A DNA stretch of 64,000 bases from Alphaproteobacteria bacterium (GTDB taxonomy: Bacteria > Bacteroidota > Bacteroidia > Bacteroidales > FEN-979): contig SACF01000001.1 of the NCBI GenBank assembly GCA_009928665.1, positions 124,001 to 188,000 of the forward strand. Reading direction: 5' to 3'. Position 1 is the stretch's first letter. Every line of letters starts with the position of its first letter. Below, piece after piece: positions 1 to 8,639 of this stretch. A program made the position numbers and the translations under genes. The notes beneath the pieces were generated by a model. It was given only the letters and a program-made list of their open reading frames with translations, made no database searches and was not told the origin of the DNA.

Positions 1-155
1 GAGATCTGGTAACGCGCTTTTTCGGGATTTTTAAAGAAATCCTCAAGCGGGATCTGTCGTACCTGCATGGGTTTTTTTTGTTTGCAGCCTCCCAAAATCA
101 GGGAAACGCTGATAAATCCTCCGATCAGGAGGAACAGAAATAAACGTGTCTTCAT
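1..155 (-). CDS. S9-family peptidase lipoprotein, N-terminal fragment (cut by window edge)
   Basis: Only the first 51 codons lie in the window. The reverse strand starts at ATG 155 with a short basic end, a hydrophobic stretch and the lipobox LGGC (Cys24), so the protein should be a lipoprotein. The following residues IPLEDFFKNPEK and then ARYQIS are the usual opening of S9 prolyl-oligopeptidase-type enzymes (an IPLEDFF-(K/R)NPE entry into the beta-propeller). The catalytic domain lies outside the window, so the family call rests on this short match. It is divergent to the kinase gene at 307. Confidence 0.6.
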   Translation of the reverse strand, partial: MKTRLFLFLLIGGFISVSLILGGCKQKKPMQVRQIPLEDFFKNPEKARYQI

Positions 156-270
156 AGAAAAATATTTTTTATCAATATTACGTTTTTTTAAAGATCAGAT
201 TTCATTTTTTCGATCATATGCCCTCTTTTCTCTTTGAAAACCCGGTGAGACCTGATATTAAAAAAACACA

Positions 271-278
271 TACCTTTG
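271..278 (+). promoter_or_regulatory. Candidate Bacteroidetes -7 element for the sensor kinase gene
   Basis: TACCTTTG matches the TAnnTTTG -7 consensus and would place transcription start near 285, just before ATG 307. No clear TTTG -33 element stands at the expected distance, so this is a partial match. Confidence 0.4.
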
Positions 279-306
279 ATAACCAGATAAAAATATTATC
301 GGCCTC

Positions 307-1833
307 ATGCCGTTGATAAAGAAAACGGAATTTGTGGATATCTACCTAAGGAAAAAACGCTGGAAGTTAATCCTGTTCCTCACGGCAGTGCTGATTGTTG
401 CGGCATCCCTTTACTATACCAACATCCTTGTGAATGAGATCCGAAAGGATGAAAGGAAAAACGTGGAGATCTGGGCCGACGCCATCCACCAGAAAGCCGA
501 CCTGGTGAATTATACCAACCACCTGTTCGATCAGATAAAAAATGAAGAGCACAAAAGGGTTTCGATCGTGGCCGAAGCCCAGCGGCGCATTATCCAGGCC
601 AGCGCAAATGAAGACCTCAACTTCTTCCTGAGCATCATCGGCGAAAACAATACCATCCCGGTGATCGTGACCGACGCTTCGGGCAGAATCATAAATTCAA
701 GAAATATCAACACCGATGGGATCACCTTCCTCGAAGGACCCCTGAAGAAAGAATTCTCACTCTACCCGCCCATCGTGGTAACCTACTATATGAACCAAAA
801 GATGTTCTTTTATTACAAGGATTCCAACATCTTTGAAGAACTGAAAAAGGTACTCGACAACCTGATCAAATCCTTTTTTTCGGAAGTGGTGATCAATTCG
901 GCATCCGTTCCCGTTATCATTACCGACAGCACCGGAAAAGAGATCTTCGATTATGGGAACATCCCCGACCTGAAGATAAAAGACCCGGTGTGGGTGGCCC
1001 GTACGTTGAGATCAATGGCCGCTCAGAACACACCCATCAAAGTCGACCTGGCCGACACCGGTATTCATTACATCTACTACCAGGATTCATTTCTTCTGAC
1101 CCAGCTGAAATACTATCCCTTCGTGCAATTTGCCGTCATCACTATCTTTTTGCTGATCGCTTACCTGCTCTTCAGTTATGCACGGAAATCGGAACAGAAC
1201 CAGGTCTGGGTCGGGATGGCCAAGGAAACGGCCCATCAGCTGGGCACCCCGTTGTCATCGATGGTTGCCTGGCTCGAACTGCTGAAACTGAAAGGACTCG
1301 ATGAAGAAACCGTCAGGGAAATTGAGAAAGATGTCCAGCGTCTTGAGACCATTACCGACCGTTTTTCAAAGATCGGATCGACGGCACGACTCGAACCGTT
1401 GAATATTGTGGCTGTTGTTCACGAAACCGTGAACTATATCCGGTCTCGCGTCTCTGCCAAAGTTAACTTTACCATTCAGCCCGGTTCCCATCATGAAATC
1501 CGGGTTCCCCTCAACCTCCACTTGTTCGAATGGGTGATCGAGAACCTGTGCAAGAATGCCGTCGATGCGATGGATGGCAACGGAATGGTGAACATCGTAA
1601 TCACCGAAGATGTTGACCACATCCACCTCGACGTAACCGACACGGGTAAAGGAATCCCCAAATCGCGGTTTAAAACCATCTTCCATCCCGGTTTTACCAG
1701 CAAAAAAAGAGGCTGGGGGCTTGGGCTTACCCTCTCGCGCAGGATCATCGAAAACTATCACAACGGCAGGATTTTCGTGAAATCTTCTACCCTCAACAAA
1801 GGAACCACTTTCCGCATAATCTTGAAAAAATAG
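307..1833 (+). CDS. Membrane sensor histidine kinase
   Basis: This is a 508-residue sensor kinase. A membrane segment near residues 19-39 and a second near 275-292 enclose an extracytoplasmic sensing region. The phospho-acceptor motif is ETAHQLGTPLSSM (His near residue 310). The ATPase domain shows the N box NLCKNAVDAM, the G1 box DTGKGI and the F/G2 region PGFTSKKRGWGLGL. No response regulator is adjacent, so the partner is unknown. It lies 4 bases ahead of hemW and is probably co-transcribed with it. The signal sensed cannot be read from the sequence. Confidence 0.88.
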   Translation: MPLIKKTEFVDIYLRKKRWKLILFLTAVLIVAASLYYTNILVNEIRKDERKNVEIWADAIHQKADLVNYTNHLFDQIKNEEHKRVSIVAEAQRRIIQASANEDLNFFLSIIGENNTIPVIVTDASGRIINSRNINTDGITFLEGPLKKEFSLYPPIVVTYYMNQKMFFYYKDSNIFEELKKVLDNLIKSFFSEVVINSASVPVIITDSTGKEIFDYGNIPDLKIKDPVWVARTLRSMAAQNTPIKVDLADTGIHYIYYQDSFLLTQLKYYPFVQFAVITIFLLIAYLLFSYARKSEQNQVWVGMAKETAHQLGTPLSSMVAWLELLKLKGLDEETVREIEKDVQRLETITDRFSKIGSTARLEPLNIVAVVHETVNYIRSRVSAKVNFTIQPGSHHEIRVPLNLHLFEWVIENLCKNAVDAMDGNGMVNIVITEDVDHIHLDVTDTGKGIPKSRFKTIFHPGFTSKKRGWGLGLTLSRRIIENYHNGRIFVKSSTLNKGTTFRIILKK

Positions 1834-1837
1834 GACT

Positions 1838-3040
1838 TTGACCGGAATCTATGTCCATATCCCTTTTTGCAAAAGCAAATGTCCATATTGTAACTTCTTT
1901 TCGCTCGCTTCCCGAAAATACAAACTCACTTTTCTTCAGGCCCTGAGTCGGGAAGTTGAACTTACTTCCGGCTACCTTGAAGGCCAGCCGGTCACTACTG
2001 TATACTTCGGTGGCGGAACCCCTTCCGTTTACCCACCGGCTGCTCTTCAACAGATTCTCGAAACCATCGCGAATACCCACAAGGTGATCGGATGGAACAG
2101 TCATGGAATAATACCCGGTTCTTCCATCGCCCACGACAGCATGGAGGATTACCGCCCCCCGGCCATTCCTGCCGAGATTACCCTCGAGATTAATCCAGAT
2201 GACGTTACCGTTGCATTTGTAGGAGAACTGAAACAAACCGCTTTTAACCGGATCAGTCTCGGAGTTCAATCCTTCGACATGGATGACCTGGGGTACCTGC
2301 AACGAACCCATTCGACCGATCGTTCGATGCAAGCCGTCAGATTGCTGCAAGAGGCAGGCTACGAAAATATCAGTATCGACCTGATCTATGGCATCCCCGG
2401 TTCATCTGCAGAGCGATGGCACCGGACCCTTGAAACCGCTTTCGCGCTGGAAGTCAGTCATATTTCGGTCTATGCCCTGACCGTAGAACCGGGAACCATC
2501 CTCTCCTGGATGATCGAGCGGCAACGGTCGGCCCCGACAGATGAAGAACTCCTGGTATCCCAATACCATTTGCTGACCCGGATGGCCGTGGATCATGGTT
2601 TCGAACAATATGAGATATCGAATTTTTCCCGCCCCGGTTGGCATTCAAAGCACAATACCGGATATTGGCAGGGTACACATTATCTCGGACTGGGACCCTC
2701 AGCTCACAGTTACAACGGAATCGCCCGGCGGTGGAACGGGACTAACCTGAATGAGTACCTACAGGGTGTTACGGAGGGTCGTCTAAAATTCGAAGAAGAA
2801 ACGCTCACCCCGGAACAGAAATACAACGAATATGTCATGACCTCCCTGCGCACCATGTGGGGCTGCGATTCAAATAAAATCAATAAAGACTTTGGATCCC
2901 CGGTTTACAATTTTTTCAGGAAACAGGTAGCCCTGTCGATGCAACAGGAACTGGTACAGGAAACTTCCGGGATTTATTTCCTGACCGAAAGGGGTAAACT
3001 CTTTGCCGATCGCATCGCTTCCGACCTCTTCCTGGTCTGA
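1838..3040 (+). CDS. hemW: Radical SAM haem chaperone HemW
   Basis: The 400-residue protein begins at a TTG codon, 4 bases after the kinase stop; starting there restores the canonical N-terminus TGIYVHIPFC. The radical SAM [4Fe-4S] motif is CKSKCPYC (CxxxCxxC), followed by the glycine-rich YFGGGTPS motif. HemW proteins (once called coproporphyrinogen III oxidase-like) deliver haem to respiratory enzymes, which fits a region rich in haem proteins. An extra segment of roughly 30 residues (about 90-120, between the LETIANTH helix and the AEITLEINPDDV strand) is not in the usual family alignment. The HemN C-terminal domain is present. Confidence 0.87.
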   Translation: MTGIYVHIPFCKSKCPYCNFFSLASRKYKLTFLQALSREVELTSGYLEGQPVTTVYFGGGTPSVYPPAALQQILETIANTHKVIGWNSHGIIPGSSIAHDSMEDYRPPAIPAEITLEINPDDVTVAFVGELKQTAFNRISLGVQSFDMDDLGYLQRTHSTDRSMQAVRLLQEAGYENISIDLIYGIPGSSAERWHRTLETAFALEVSHISVYALTVEPGTILSWMIERQRSAPTDEELLVSQYHLLTRMAVDHGFEQYEISNFSRPGWHSKHNTGYWQGTHYLGLGPSAHSYNGIARRWNGTNLNEYLQGVTEGRLKFEEETLTPEQKYNEYVMTSLRTMWGCDSNKINKDFGSPVYNFFRKQVALSMQQELVQETSGIYFLTERGKLFADRIASDLFLV

Positions 3041-3078
3041 ATCAGTAAGGAATTTTACGGTTTCTTTTGTCCGGGATA

Positions 3079-3984
3079 TCAGTGGGTATGGAATCGCAAA
3101 AAGGTTCCCATGGGAAGCTTTCTGCTGCTCCGGTCGGTAACATAAAACACTCCCGACTGCAAGTCAGAAGGTTTTTCAAAATGAGTATGAATCAGGCTTT
3201 CGGAGATCAATGGAGAAAATCCCATCGAATAGAGGCTCATTACCAGGAAGAAACGGTCGCGATCTGCCAGTTGTCGGCATAGATTAATCATTTCGTCGAT
3301 CGATTCCTCCAATACCCATTTTTCTCCCTCTGGTCCCCGGCCGTAAGCAGGCGGGTCAAGAATGATCCCATGATACCGGTTGCCCCGTTTTACCTCGCGG
3401 CGGACAAACTTCAGGGCATCTTCCACAACCCAGCGGATATCTTTAAGGCCTGACGCCTCCATCATCTCACGCGCCCAGGTCATCACGGGCTTTACCGAAT
3501 CAACATGCACTACTTCTGCTCCACCAGCCCGGGCAGCCAGCGATGAACCACCTGTGTAAGCAAAGAGATTCAAAACCCTGGACGATGTTCCGGCCGGCGC
3601 CTGCTGTATCAAATCATAAATATAATTCCAGTTCCCGGCCTGCTCCGGGAAAATCCCGATGTGCCCGAACGCAGTGAGTCCAAGCCGTAAATTCATATCC
3701 AACTCCTTGTAATGATAACCGATGTTCCACTGGTCCGGCATCCCTTTTTTTCGGATCCACTCCCCCTTTTCCCCGTGATCCGGCCCTGCCTGACGCGTAC
3801 CCCTGGTTCTCCTGTAACGGGCATGGGCCGTGTGTTCCCATTCCGCTTCAGGGAGCGCTTTCCGCCATACAGCCTGGGGTTCGGGCCGGGCCAGAATGTA
3901 TTCGCCAAACCGTTCCAGTTTTTCAAGACCGCCCGAATCGATCAATTCATAATCTTTCCAACCTCCGGGGGACAATATTTCCAT
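3079..3984 (-). CDS. Class I SAM-dependent methyltransferase (RlmI/PF10672-like)
   Basis: The 301-residue protein has a Rossmann methyltransferase core: motif I VLNLFAYTGGSSLAA, an acidic strand end VVHVDSVKPVM and the catalytic DPPAYGRG motif of RNA/protein N- or C-methyltransferases. The second half resembles the catalytic domain of RlmI/RlmK-type 23S rRNA methyltransferases, but no PUA domain is present, so the substrate is uncertain. The gene converges on hemW and starts at ATG 3984, about 70 bases downstream of the cupin gene that precedes it on the same strand. Confidence 0.78.
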   Translation of the reverse strand: MEILSPGGWKDYELIDSGGLEKLERFGEYILARPEPQAVWRKALPEAEWEHTAHARYRRTRGTRQAGPDHGEKGEWIRKKGMPDQWNIGYHYKELDMNLRLGLTAFGHIGIFPEQAGNWNYIYDLIQQAPAGTSSRVLNLFAYTGGSSLAARAGGAEVVHVDSVKPVMTWAREMMEASGLKDIRWVVEDALKFVRREVKRGNRYHGIILDPPAYGRGPEGEKWVLEESIDEMINLCRQLADRDRFFLVMSLYSMGFSPLISESLIHTHFEKPSDLQSGVFYVTDRSSRKLPMGTFLRFHTH

Positions 3985-4054
3985 GCTCGTACTTTATTGA
4001 TTTTGAACCTTTCCCGGTTACAACCAGAATATCAAATTCTATTTATTACTACGA

Positions 4055-4372
4055 TTACTCTTTCAACTTGCAAACCAGGATTTTGATCACTCCCTTCCCG
4101 TTGTTCTTCCAGGCTCGCGTAACACCGGCTTGAACCATGACCGAGGTTTCCGACTGAATTTCAAGTTCCTCAATGCCGATAATCAGAATTCCGGAGCCTT
4201 CAGATAGATAAAAAACCACATCAAACGGTTGGGTATGCAACTCCATGGATGCTCCCGGATCAAGAGAAAGATGTACCATTTCGAACCGGTCGGAAGAAAA
4301 CAGGATTCTTCCGTCAAATTTAAAAGGAACCCTGGGCGCCGCATCAAGTCTCATGATTTGATAATCGCTCAT
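4055..4372 (-). CDS. Small cupin-domain protein
   Basis: This is a 105-residue single cupin barrel. The first motif is represented by ELHTQPFDVVFYLSEG and the second by a strand-turn at VQAGVTRAW. The second-motif histidine usual in metal-binding cupins is replaced by Arg, so metal binding is doubtful. It lies immediately downstream of nrfA on the same strand (52 bases), so it may be the last gene of the nrfHA transcript. A second, differently preserved cupin sits in the nitric-oxide operon at 16477. The ligand is unknown. Confidence 0.75.
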   Translation of the reverse strand: MSDYQIMRLDAAPRVPFKFDGRILFSSDRFEMVHLSLDPGASMELHTQPFDVVFYLSEGSGILIIGIEELEIQSETSVMVQAGVTRAWKNNGKGVIKILVCKLKE

Positions 4373-4424
4373 AGTTAAGAGAATTTGAAATTATCCTGAA
4401 AAACCATCCTCATCTGGCTTCCCA

Positions 4425-5939
4425 CTATTCTTCCTTTTGTACCTTCCAGGAATCCTGGCGCTCCCTGGCTTTCCGGTCCCACTCCACCGGGATACTCTTA
4501 ATCCATCCTGCCTTTTCTGCGTTCACGATTTCCATTTCAAGACCAATGTACTTCTGAGCGAGCGCTTTGGTAGCAATATCGGGATAAGGAACTTCCCGGT
4601 TCATGCCGTGACCGGCCAGGACCCTTGCAAGCAGGATCCGCGCCTCTTTCGATTCACTGATTGACAGGCCGATGATTCTTGAGACTTCAACCGGTGAATG
4701 AAACGCATTTCCATGGCCTGCTGCAGAATAATCCCAATACCACTGCGCGTTACGGATGTGCTGAAGAGCCGGATCCATCTCCTGCTGTGTGGCTCCCGAT
4801 TCCCATGCAATTTTTGCTTCCACGTGCGCCCTTACCAATTCAATCTCCGATTGATCCCGGATTTCCTTTACTTTTCGCTGACGTTCGTATACATTGTTTT
4901 TCAGGGTCTCTTCCGATTCACGGTGACAAACCTGGCATGTGTTCGAAATATTGAGCAACGGACTGGCAATTTTATGGCTGGTAAACTTTTGTCCGCCTTC
5001 CTTGACATACGGCATATGGCAGTCGGCACATGCAACGCCGCGCTGGGCATGGATCCCCGTTAAATAAACTTCATAATCCGGATGTTGGGCCTTCAGGATG
5101 GGAGACTTGCTGAGCTGGTGGGTAAAATCGGTAAAGCCATGGGAATTATAGTACTTCAGAGCGCTGTCGGCCGTGAGCCCAAGGCTCCAGGGAAAGGTCA
5201 GATAGGCAACATCCGGGGAATCGGCCCGCTTTTTATCAAAATAATACTCCACATGACACTGTGCGCAAACCAGCGACCGCATCTCCTGGTGCGTTGCTTT
5301 TGAGATATCCTTCCCCATCGAATTGAATGCCTCAACCAGTGCCGGCCGGGTGATCCTGAGATCCATGGTCTTAGGATCGTGACAATCAGCACAACCGATA
5401 AAATTGACCACCTCAGCACCTTTTGCCGCCCATTTCCCTTTATAAAATCCCGCCGCACCCATTTTTTCCATTAACCGGGGAACATCGGGACTTTTACAAG
5501 TCCAGCAGGTATTGGGCTGGGGACCGTCGTCAGGACCTTTGGGAGTTCCTGTCCTCAGTGTGTTACGGATGTCGGTAATCGCATAATAATGTCCGCGGGG
5601 CGCTTTGTAATCCTTCGAAAAAGCATATCCGGCCCAAAGGATTACCATCCTTGGATCTTTGCCAAGCGCGTCGCTCACAGCATTCCCGTTAAATTCGCTG
5701 TGAAACGAAGTGTCGGCTGTCGTGAGATAGCTTTGATATTCCCTGGGAAAATTCTCCCCCCAAAGATCATTCCGGGGTTCATATTCACTCAGGTTCACTT
5801 TCGGCTTATAAACATATTCCGATTCGGCTTTCCGCTGGGTAATGGAAGAAGCCAGTAATCCCAGAAGAAAAACAATTATCATGGTTCCGAAAAACAAAGC
5901 CCAGTTAATCCAGGGTGCACGTTTTTTTGTTGTATCCAT
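4425..5939 (-). CDS. nrfA: Ammonia-forming cytochrome c nitrite reductase, catalytic subunit
   Basis: NrfA reduces nitrite to ammonium with six electrons in the periplasm. The catalytic haem has the diagnostic CxxCK motif (CWTCK, residues 145-149); four CxxCH motifs follow (CADCH, CAQCH, CADCH, CQVCH), giving five haems. The active-site stretch CAQCHVEYYF and the HMPY segment are present. I chose ATG 5939 (504 residues) over the in-frame ATG at 6008 because MDTTKK leads directly into the N-terminal membrane segment (residues 12-32). The gene follows nrfH by about 105 bases. Dissimilatory nitrite ammonification is the expected role; NrfA can also reduce NO. Confidence 0.97.
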   Translation of the reverse strand: MDTTKKRAPWINWALFFGTMIIVFLLGLLASSITQRKAESEYVYKPKVNLSEYEPRNDLWGENFPREYQSYLTTADTSFHSEFNGNAVSDALGKDPRMVILWAGYAFSKDYKAPRGHYYAITDIRNTLRTGTPKGPDDGPQPNTCWTCKSPDVPRLMEKMGAAGFYKGKWAAKGAEVVNFIGCADCHDPKTMDLRITRPALVEAFNSMGKDISKATHQEMRSLVCAQCHVEYYFDKKRADSPDVAYLTFPWSLGLTADSALKYYNSHGFTDFTHQLSKSPILKAQHPDYEVYLTGIHAQRGVACADCHMPYVKEGGQKFTSHKIASPLLNISNTCQVCHRESEETLKNNVYERQRKVKEIRDQSEIELVRAHVEAKIAWESGATQQEMDPALQHIRNAQWYWDYSAAGHGNAFHSPVEVSRIIGLSISESKEARILLARVLAGHGMNREVPYPDIATKALAQKYIGLEMEIVNAEKAGWIKSIPVEWDRKARERQDSWKVQKEE

Positions 5940-6044
5940 CTGTATTGAATTTTGATTGTTCTTTAAGGTGTATTGACAATTCCTTGTGATCGGGTTCTGA
6001 AAACCCATTTTCTACCTGCCATTATCATTTTAACCCTTTCGGAA

Positions 6045-6626
6045 TCATTCATCGTCCTTCTCATCCTCCCGCGCTGTCCGGTTTTCCATCTTCGTCTTTA
6101 CCAACGCACCGGGAGTTGAGGCAATGCTGTTTACCCTTTTGTGCGGCGTTTCACGGTGGCAGTCGGCACAGCGCCGTTGCTGAAGATGATTGGAAAAATC
6201 TGGCTGAACGGACCCCAAAAACTGCATCCCGGTAGCCCGTTCATGGCACCTGATACAGTTTGCCTGTACCGCGTTCTTCCCGGCTTCCCGGATGTAAATA
6301 GCGTTGGGTTCGTTTCGTAATGTAAAAATGGTGGCATGCCGCAATCCATCTTGCGCCTTGAACCAATATTTGTTGAAAATATTGTCGTGTGGAACATGAC
6401 AATCGTTGCAAACCGCTACGTTGCGATGAGAACTGTGCGCCCAGTCATTGAACTGGGGATTCATTACATGGCAATTAATACAGGTTTCGGGATTATCGGA
6501 AAGATAGGAAACAGCCCGCGAAATATACAAGGCATAAGCCCCCAGACCAAAAAAAATGCCCAGCAAGACCGCGACGGTGGGCTTCCACTGTTCAGGGGGG
6601 ACCAGCCAAAGGAAAATCTTCTTCAT
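6045..6626 (-). CDS. nrfH: Cytochrome c nitrite reductase small subunit, membrane quinol dehydrogenase
   Basis: This 193-residue NapC/NirT-family tetrahaem protein takes electrons from menaquinol and hands them to NrfA. It has one N-terminal membrane helix (about 18-36) and four haem motifs: CINCH (49-53), CNDCH, CIRCH and CADCH. The first haem motif is followed by VMNPQF, containing the Met that serves as an unusual haem ligand in characterised NrfH. It is the first gene of the nrfHA operon, with its own promoter candidate at 6652-6683. The C-terminal tail is charged. Confidence 0.96.
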   Translation of the reverse strand: MKKIFLWLVPPEQWKPTVAVLLGIFFGLGAYALYISRAVSYLSDNPETCINCHVMNPQFNDWAHSSHRNVAVCNDCHVPHDNIFNKYWFKAQDGLRHATIFTLRNEPNAIYIREAGKNAVQANCIRCHERATGMQFLGSVQPDFSNHLQQRRCADCHRETPHKRVNSIASTPGALVKTKMENRTAREDEKDDE

Positions 6627-6651
6627 GCACCGTAGGTTGGGAATAGTTTCT

Positions 6652-6683
6652 CAAAAATACCATTTTCCTGAATAAGACAAAAA
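6652..6683 (-). promoter_or_regulatory. Promoter of nrfHA
   Basis: On the minus strand a TTTTTG -33 element (6683-6678) is separated by 18 bases from TATTTTTG (6659-6652), a perfect TAnnTTTG -7 element. Transcription would start near 6645, about 20 bases before the nrfH ATG. No TTGAT-N4-ATCAA box is seen here. Confidence 0.65.
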
Positions 6684-6754
6684 TCCGGCTTGTTTTTATT
6701 GTGTTTAGTACCTTTACATCATCGTACCCAAATTGCATGTTGATCTACAGTCAG

Positions 6755-8158
6755 ATGCCGGAAATTGTCGATCATAAAAAGATCTATTCACTCCTCGAAA
6801 TCGCCGAAACCCTGCGCCAGACGATCAGTGTGGAATTTTCCTCCGCATACTGGATAAAAGCGGAAATGAACAAGCTGAATTATTATTCCTATTCCGGACA
6901 TTGCTATCCCGAACTGGTCGAAAAGGTCGATGGGAAAATGGTTGCGCAGATGCGGGGAACTTTATGGAAAGAAGATTATTTCCGTATCAATAAAGCATTT
7001 CTCGATACGCTCCAGGAGCCTTTGAAGGACGGGATCACCATTTTGTGCCTGGCCCGCCCCAGTTTTGACCCGGTATATGGATTGAGCCTCCGCATCAACG
7101 ATATAGATCCCTCCTTTACCCTCGGCGAACTGGAACGAGAAAAAAGAGCTTCCGTCAACCAGTTGATCCGGGAAGGAATCTTCGACAGAAACAAAAAACA
7201 AAGCCTTCCTTTACTTCCAAAGCGTATCGCCGTCATCTCGGTGGAAACCAGTAAGGGCTATGCCGATTTTCTGAAGATTATCAACGAAAACCCTTTTCAT
7301 TTCCGGTTGTCCGTCATGCTGTTCCCGGCGCTCCTGCAAGGAGACAAAGCCGGCGCCTCTATCGGTTATCAGCTGGACCGCATTGCTCGCGTTAAACACC
7401 ATTTCGACCTGGTCGCCCTGATCCGTGGAGGAGGGGGCGATGCCGGACTTTCGGCTTACAATAATGTAGAACTGGCCCGCAAGATTGCACGCTTTCCCCT
7501 CCCGGTCCTGACCGGTATCGGGCATGCAACCAATGAAACTGTGGTCGAAATGGTTGCCTTCAGGAACAGCATCACACCAACTGCATTGGCAGATTTCCTG
7601 ATCCTCCAATTTCAGAATGTTTCTGATTCCCTAAAAGATGCATTCCGGATTATCCGGGGAAGTGCAGTGAAAATAATGCTCCTGGAGAAAAAAAATTATT
7701 CGCAATGGACTTCACGATTTAATTTAAGCACCGCCGGCCATCTTGAAGTTTCTAAGAACCGGTTGTCCGACCGGATTCAGGCCATTTCGGGATATTCCGG
7801 ATTCTATGTAAGAAACGGCAAAGAAAAAATCCACGAGATACATGGCAGACTATTGAAACAATGTCCCGATCTGACCGGATTCCATCGTGACAACATCCGG
7901 GTTATGAAGCAAAAAGTCAAGGTCGCAGCGACCCGGAACTTTTCCAAAGGATTCATAGAATTGGAGCGTCTCAGACATCAGGTTACCATGCTTGATCCCA
8001 AAAATGTACTTTCACGTGGATATTCGATTACTTTTTCTGGAAAGAAATCCATCCGCTCCTGCACCGAAATTAACCCGGGTGACGAGATTAAAACCATTAT
8101 CTTTGATGGTGAGATCAACAGCACAGTCATCCACAGCCAAAAAGAATACAACGAATGA
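6755..8158 (+). CDS. xseA: Exodeoxyribonuclease VII large subunit
   Basis: The protein has an N-terminal OB-fold (residues 10-110) and the catalytic domain with IAVISVETSKGYADFLKI, the RGGGGDAGLSAYNN motif and GIGHATNETVVEMVA, all typical of XseA. ATG 6755 (467 residues) is preferred; the reading frame is open upstream to 6701, but those codons do not resemble the family N-terminus. The stop overlaps the xseB start (ATGA), which shows translational coupling. ExoVII degrades single-stranded DNA and acts in mismatch and damage repair. Confidence 0.94.
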   Translation: MPEIVDHKKIYSLLEIAETLRQTISVEFSSAYWIKAEMNKLNYYSYSGHCYPELVEKVDGKMVAQMRGTLWKEDYFRINKAFLDTLQEPLKDGITILCLARPSFDPVYGLSLRINDIDPSFTLGELEREKRASVNQLIREGIFDRNKKQSLPLLPKRIAVISVETSKGYADFLKIINENPFHFRLSVMLFPALLQGDKAGASIGYQLDRIARVKHHFDLVALIRGGGGDAGLSAYNNVELARKIARFPLPVLTGIGHATNETVVEMVAFRNSITPTALADFLILQFQNVSDSLKDAFRIIRGSAVKIMLLEKKNYSQWTSRFNLSTAGHLEVSKNRLSDRIQAISGYSGFYVRNGKEKIHEIHGRLLKQCPDLTGFHRDNIRVMKQKVKVAATRNFSKGFIELERLRHQVTMLDPKNVLSRGYSITFSGKKSIRSCTEINPGDEIKTIIFDGEINSTVIHSQKEYNE

Positions 8159-8361
8159 GCCCCAAAATCTCTTATACCGAAGCCTTTCATGAACTACAGA
8201 CCATTGTGAATGAAATGGAAGCCGGTGAAATTTCCGTTGACCAGGTTGCTGAAAAAGTAAAAAGAGCCGCAATGCTCATCAGGATCTGCAAAGAAAAACT
8301 GTCATCTACCGAATCCGATGTCAATCAGATTCTGAAAGAGCTGGAGGAGGATAACAACTAA
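8155..8361 (+). CDS. xseB: Exodeoxyribonuclease VII small subunit
   Basis: This 68-residue helical protein has the typical XseB pattern: SYTEAFHELQTIVNEME, then GEISVDQVAEKVKRA and a C-terminal coiled segment. Its ATG overlaps the xseA stop by four bases. The following 278 bases to the next gene hold no recognisable gene; a short ACCGG/CCGGT hairpin right after the stop is too weak to call a terminator. Confidence 0.92.
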   Translation: MSPKISYTEAFHELQTIVNEMEAGEISVDQVAEKVKRAAMLIRICKEKLSSTESDVNQILKELEEDNN

Positions 8362-8639
8362 CCGGCCACCTTTGCCTGTCCGGTAAGTATTTCGTGACCT
8401 ATTGATTGGTCTTCCTGAAAAGTTTCACCAGGTCCATTTTCTGTTTATCTGTCATCCTGATACTCTTTCGTTAATTTGGTTTATATCTCAGGAATACACA
8501 TGAACTGATGCTCATGAATTACATCTCCGGATCAATTTGAAAGCAGTAATTTTACGACAGATAACGAGTTTTACCATGAAGTCATCGAATTTGTTTTTCA
8601 CGGGGTCGAGGAACTGATACTTTCACTCCTTTTCTACTT

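Noticed and set aside
1793-2350. Open frame of 185 codons on the minus strand
   Set aside because: It overlaps hemW in antisense and has no recognisable domain; hemW is well supported.
8007-8022. Third parS-like site around CACGTG in xseA
   Set aside because: Only the CACGTG core and a few flanking bases agree (TACTTTCACGTGGATATT); the outer arms do not match, unlike the two sites around mnmG.
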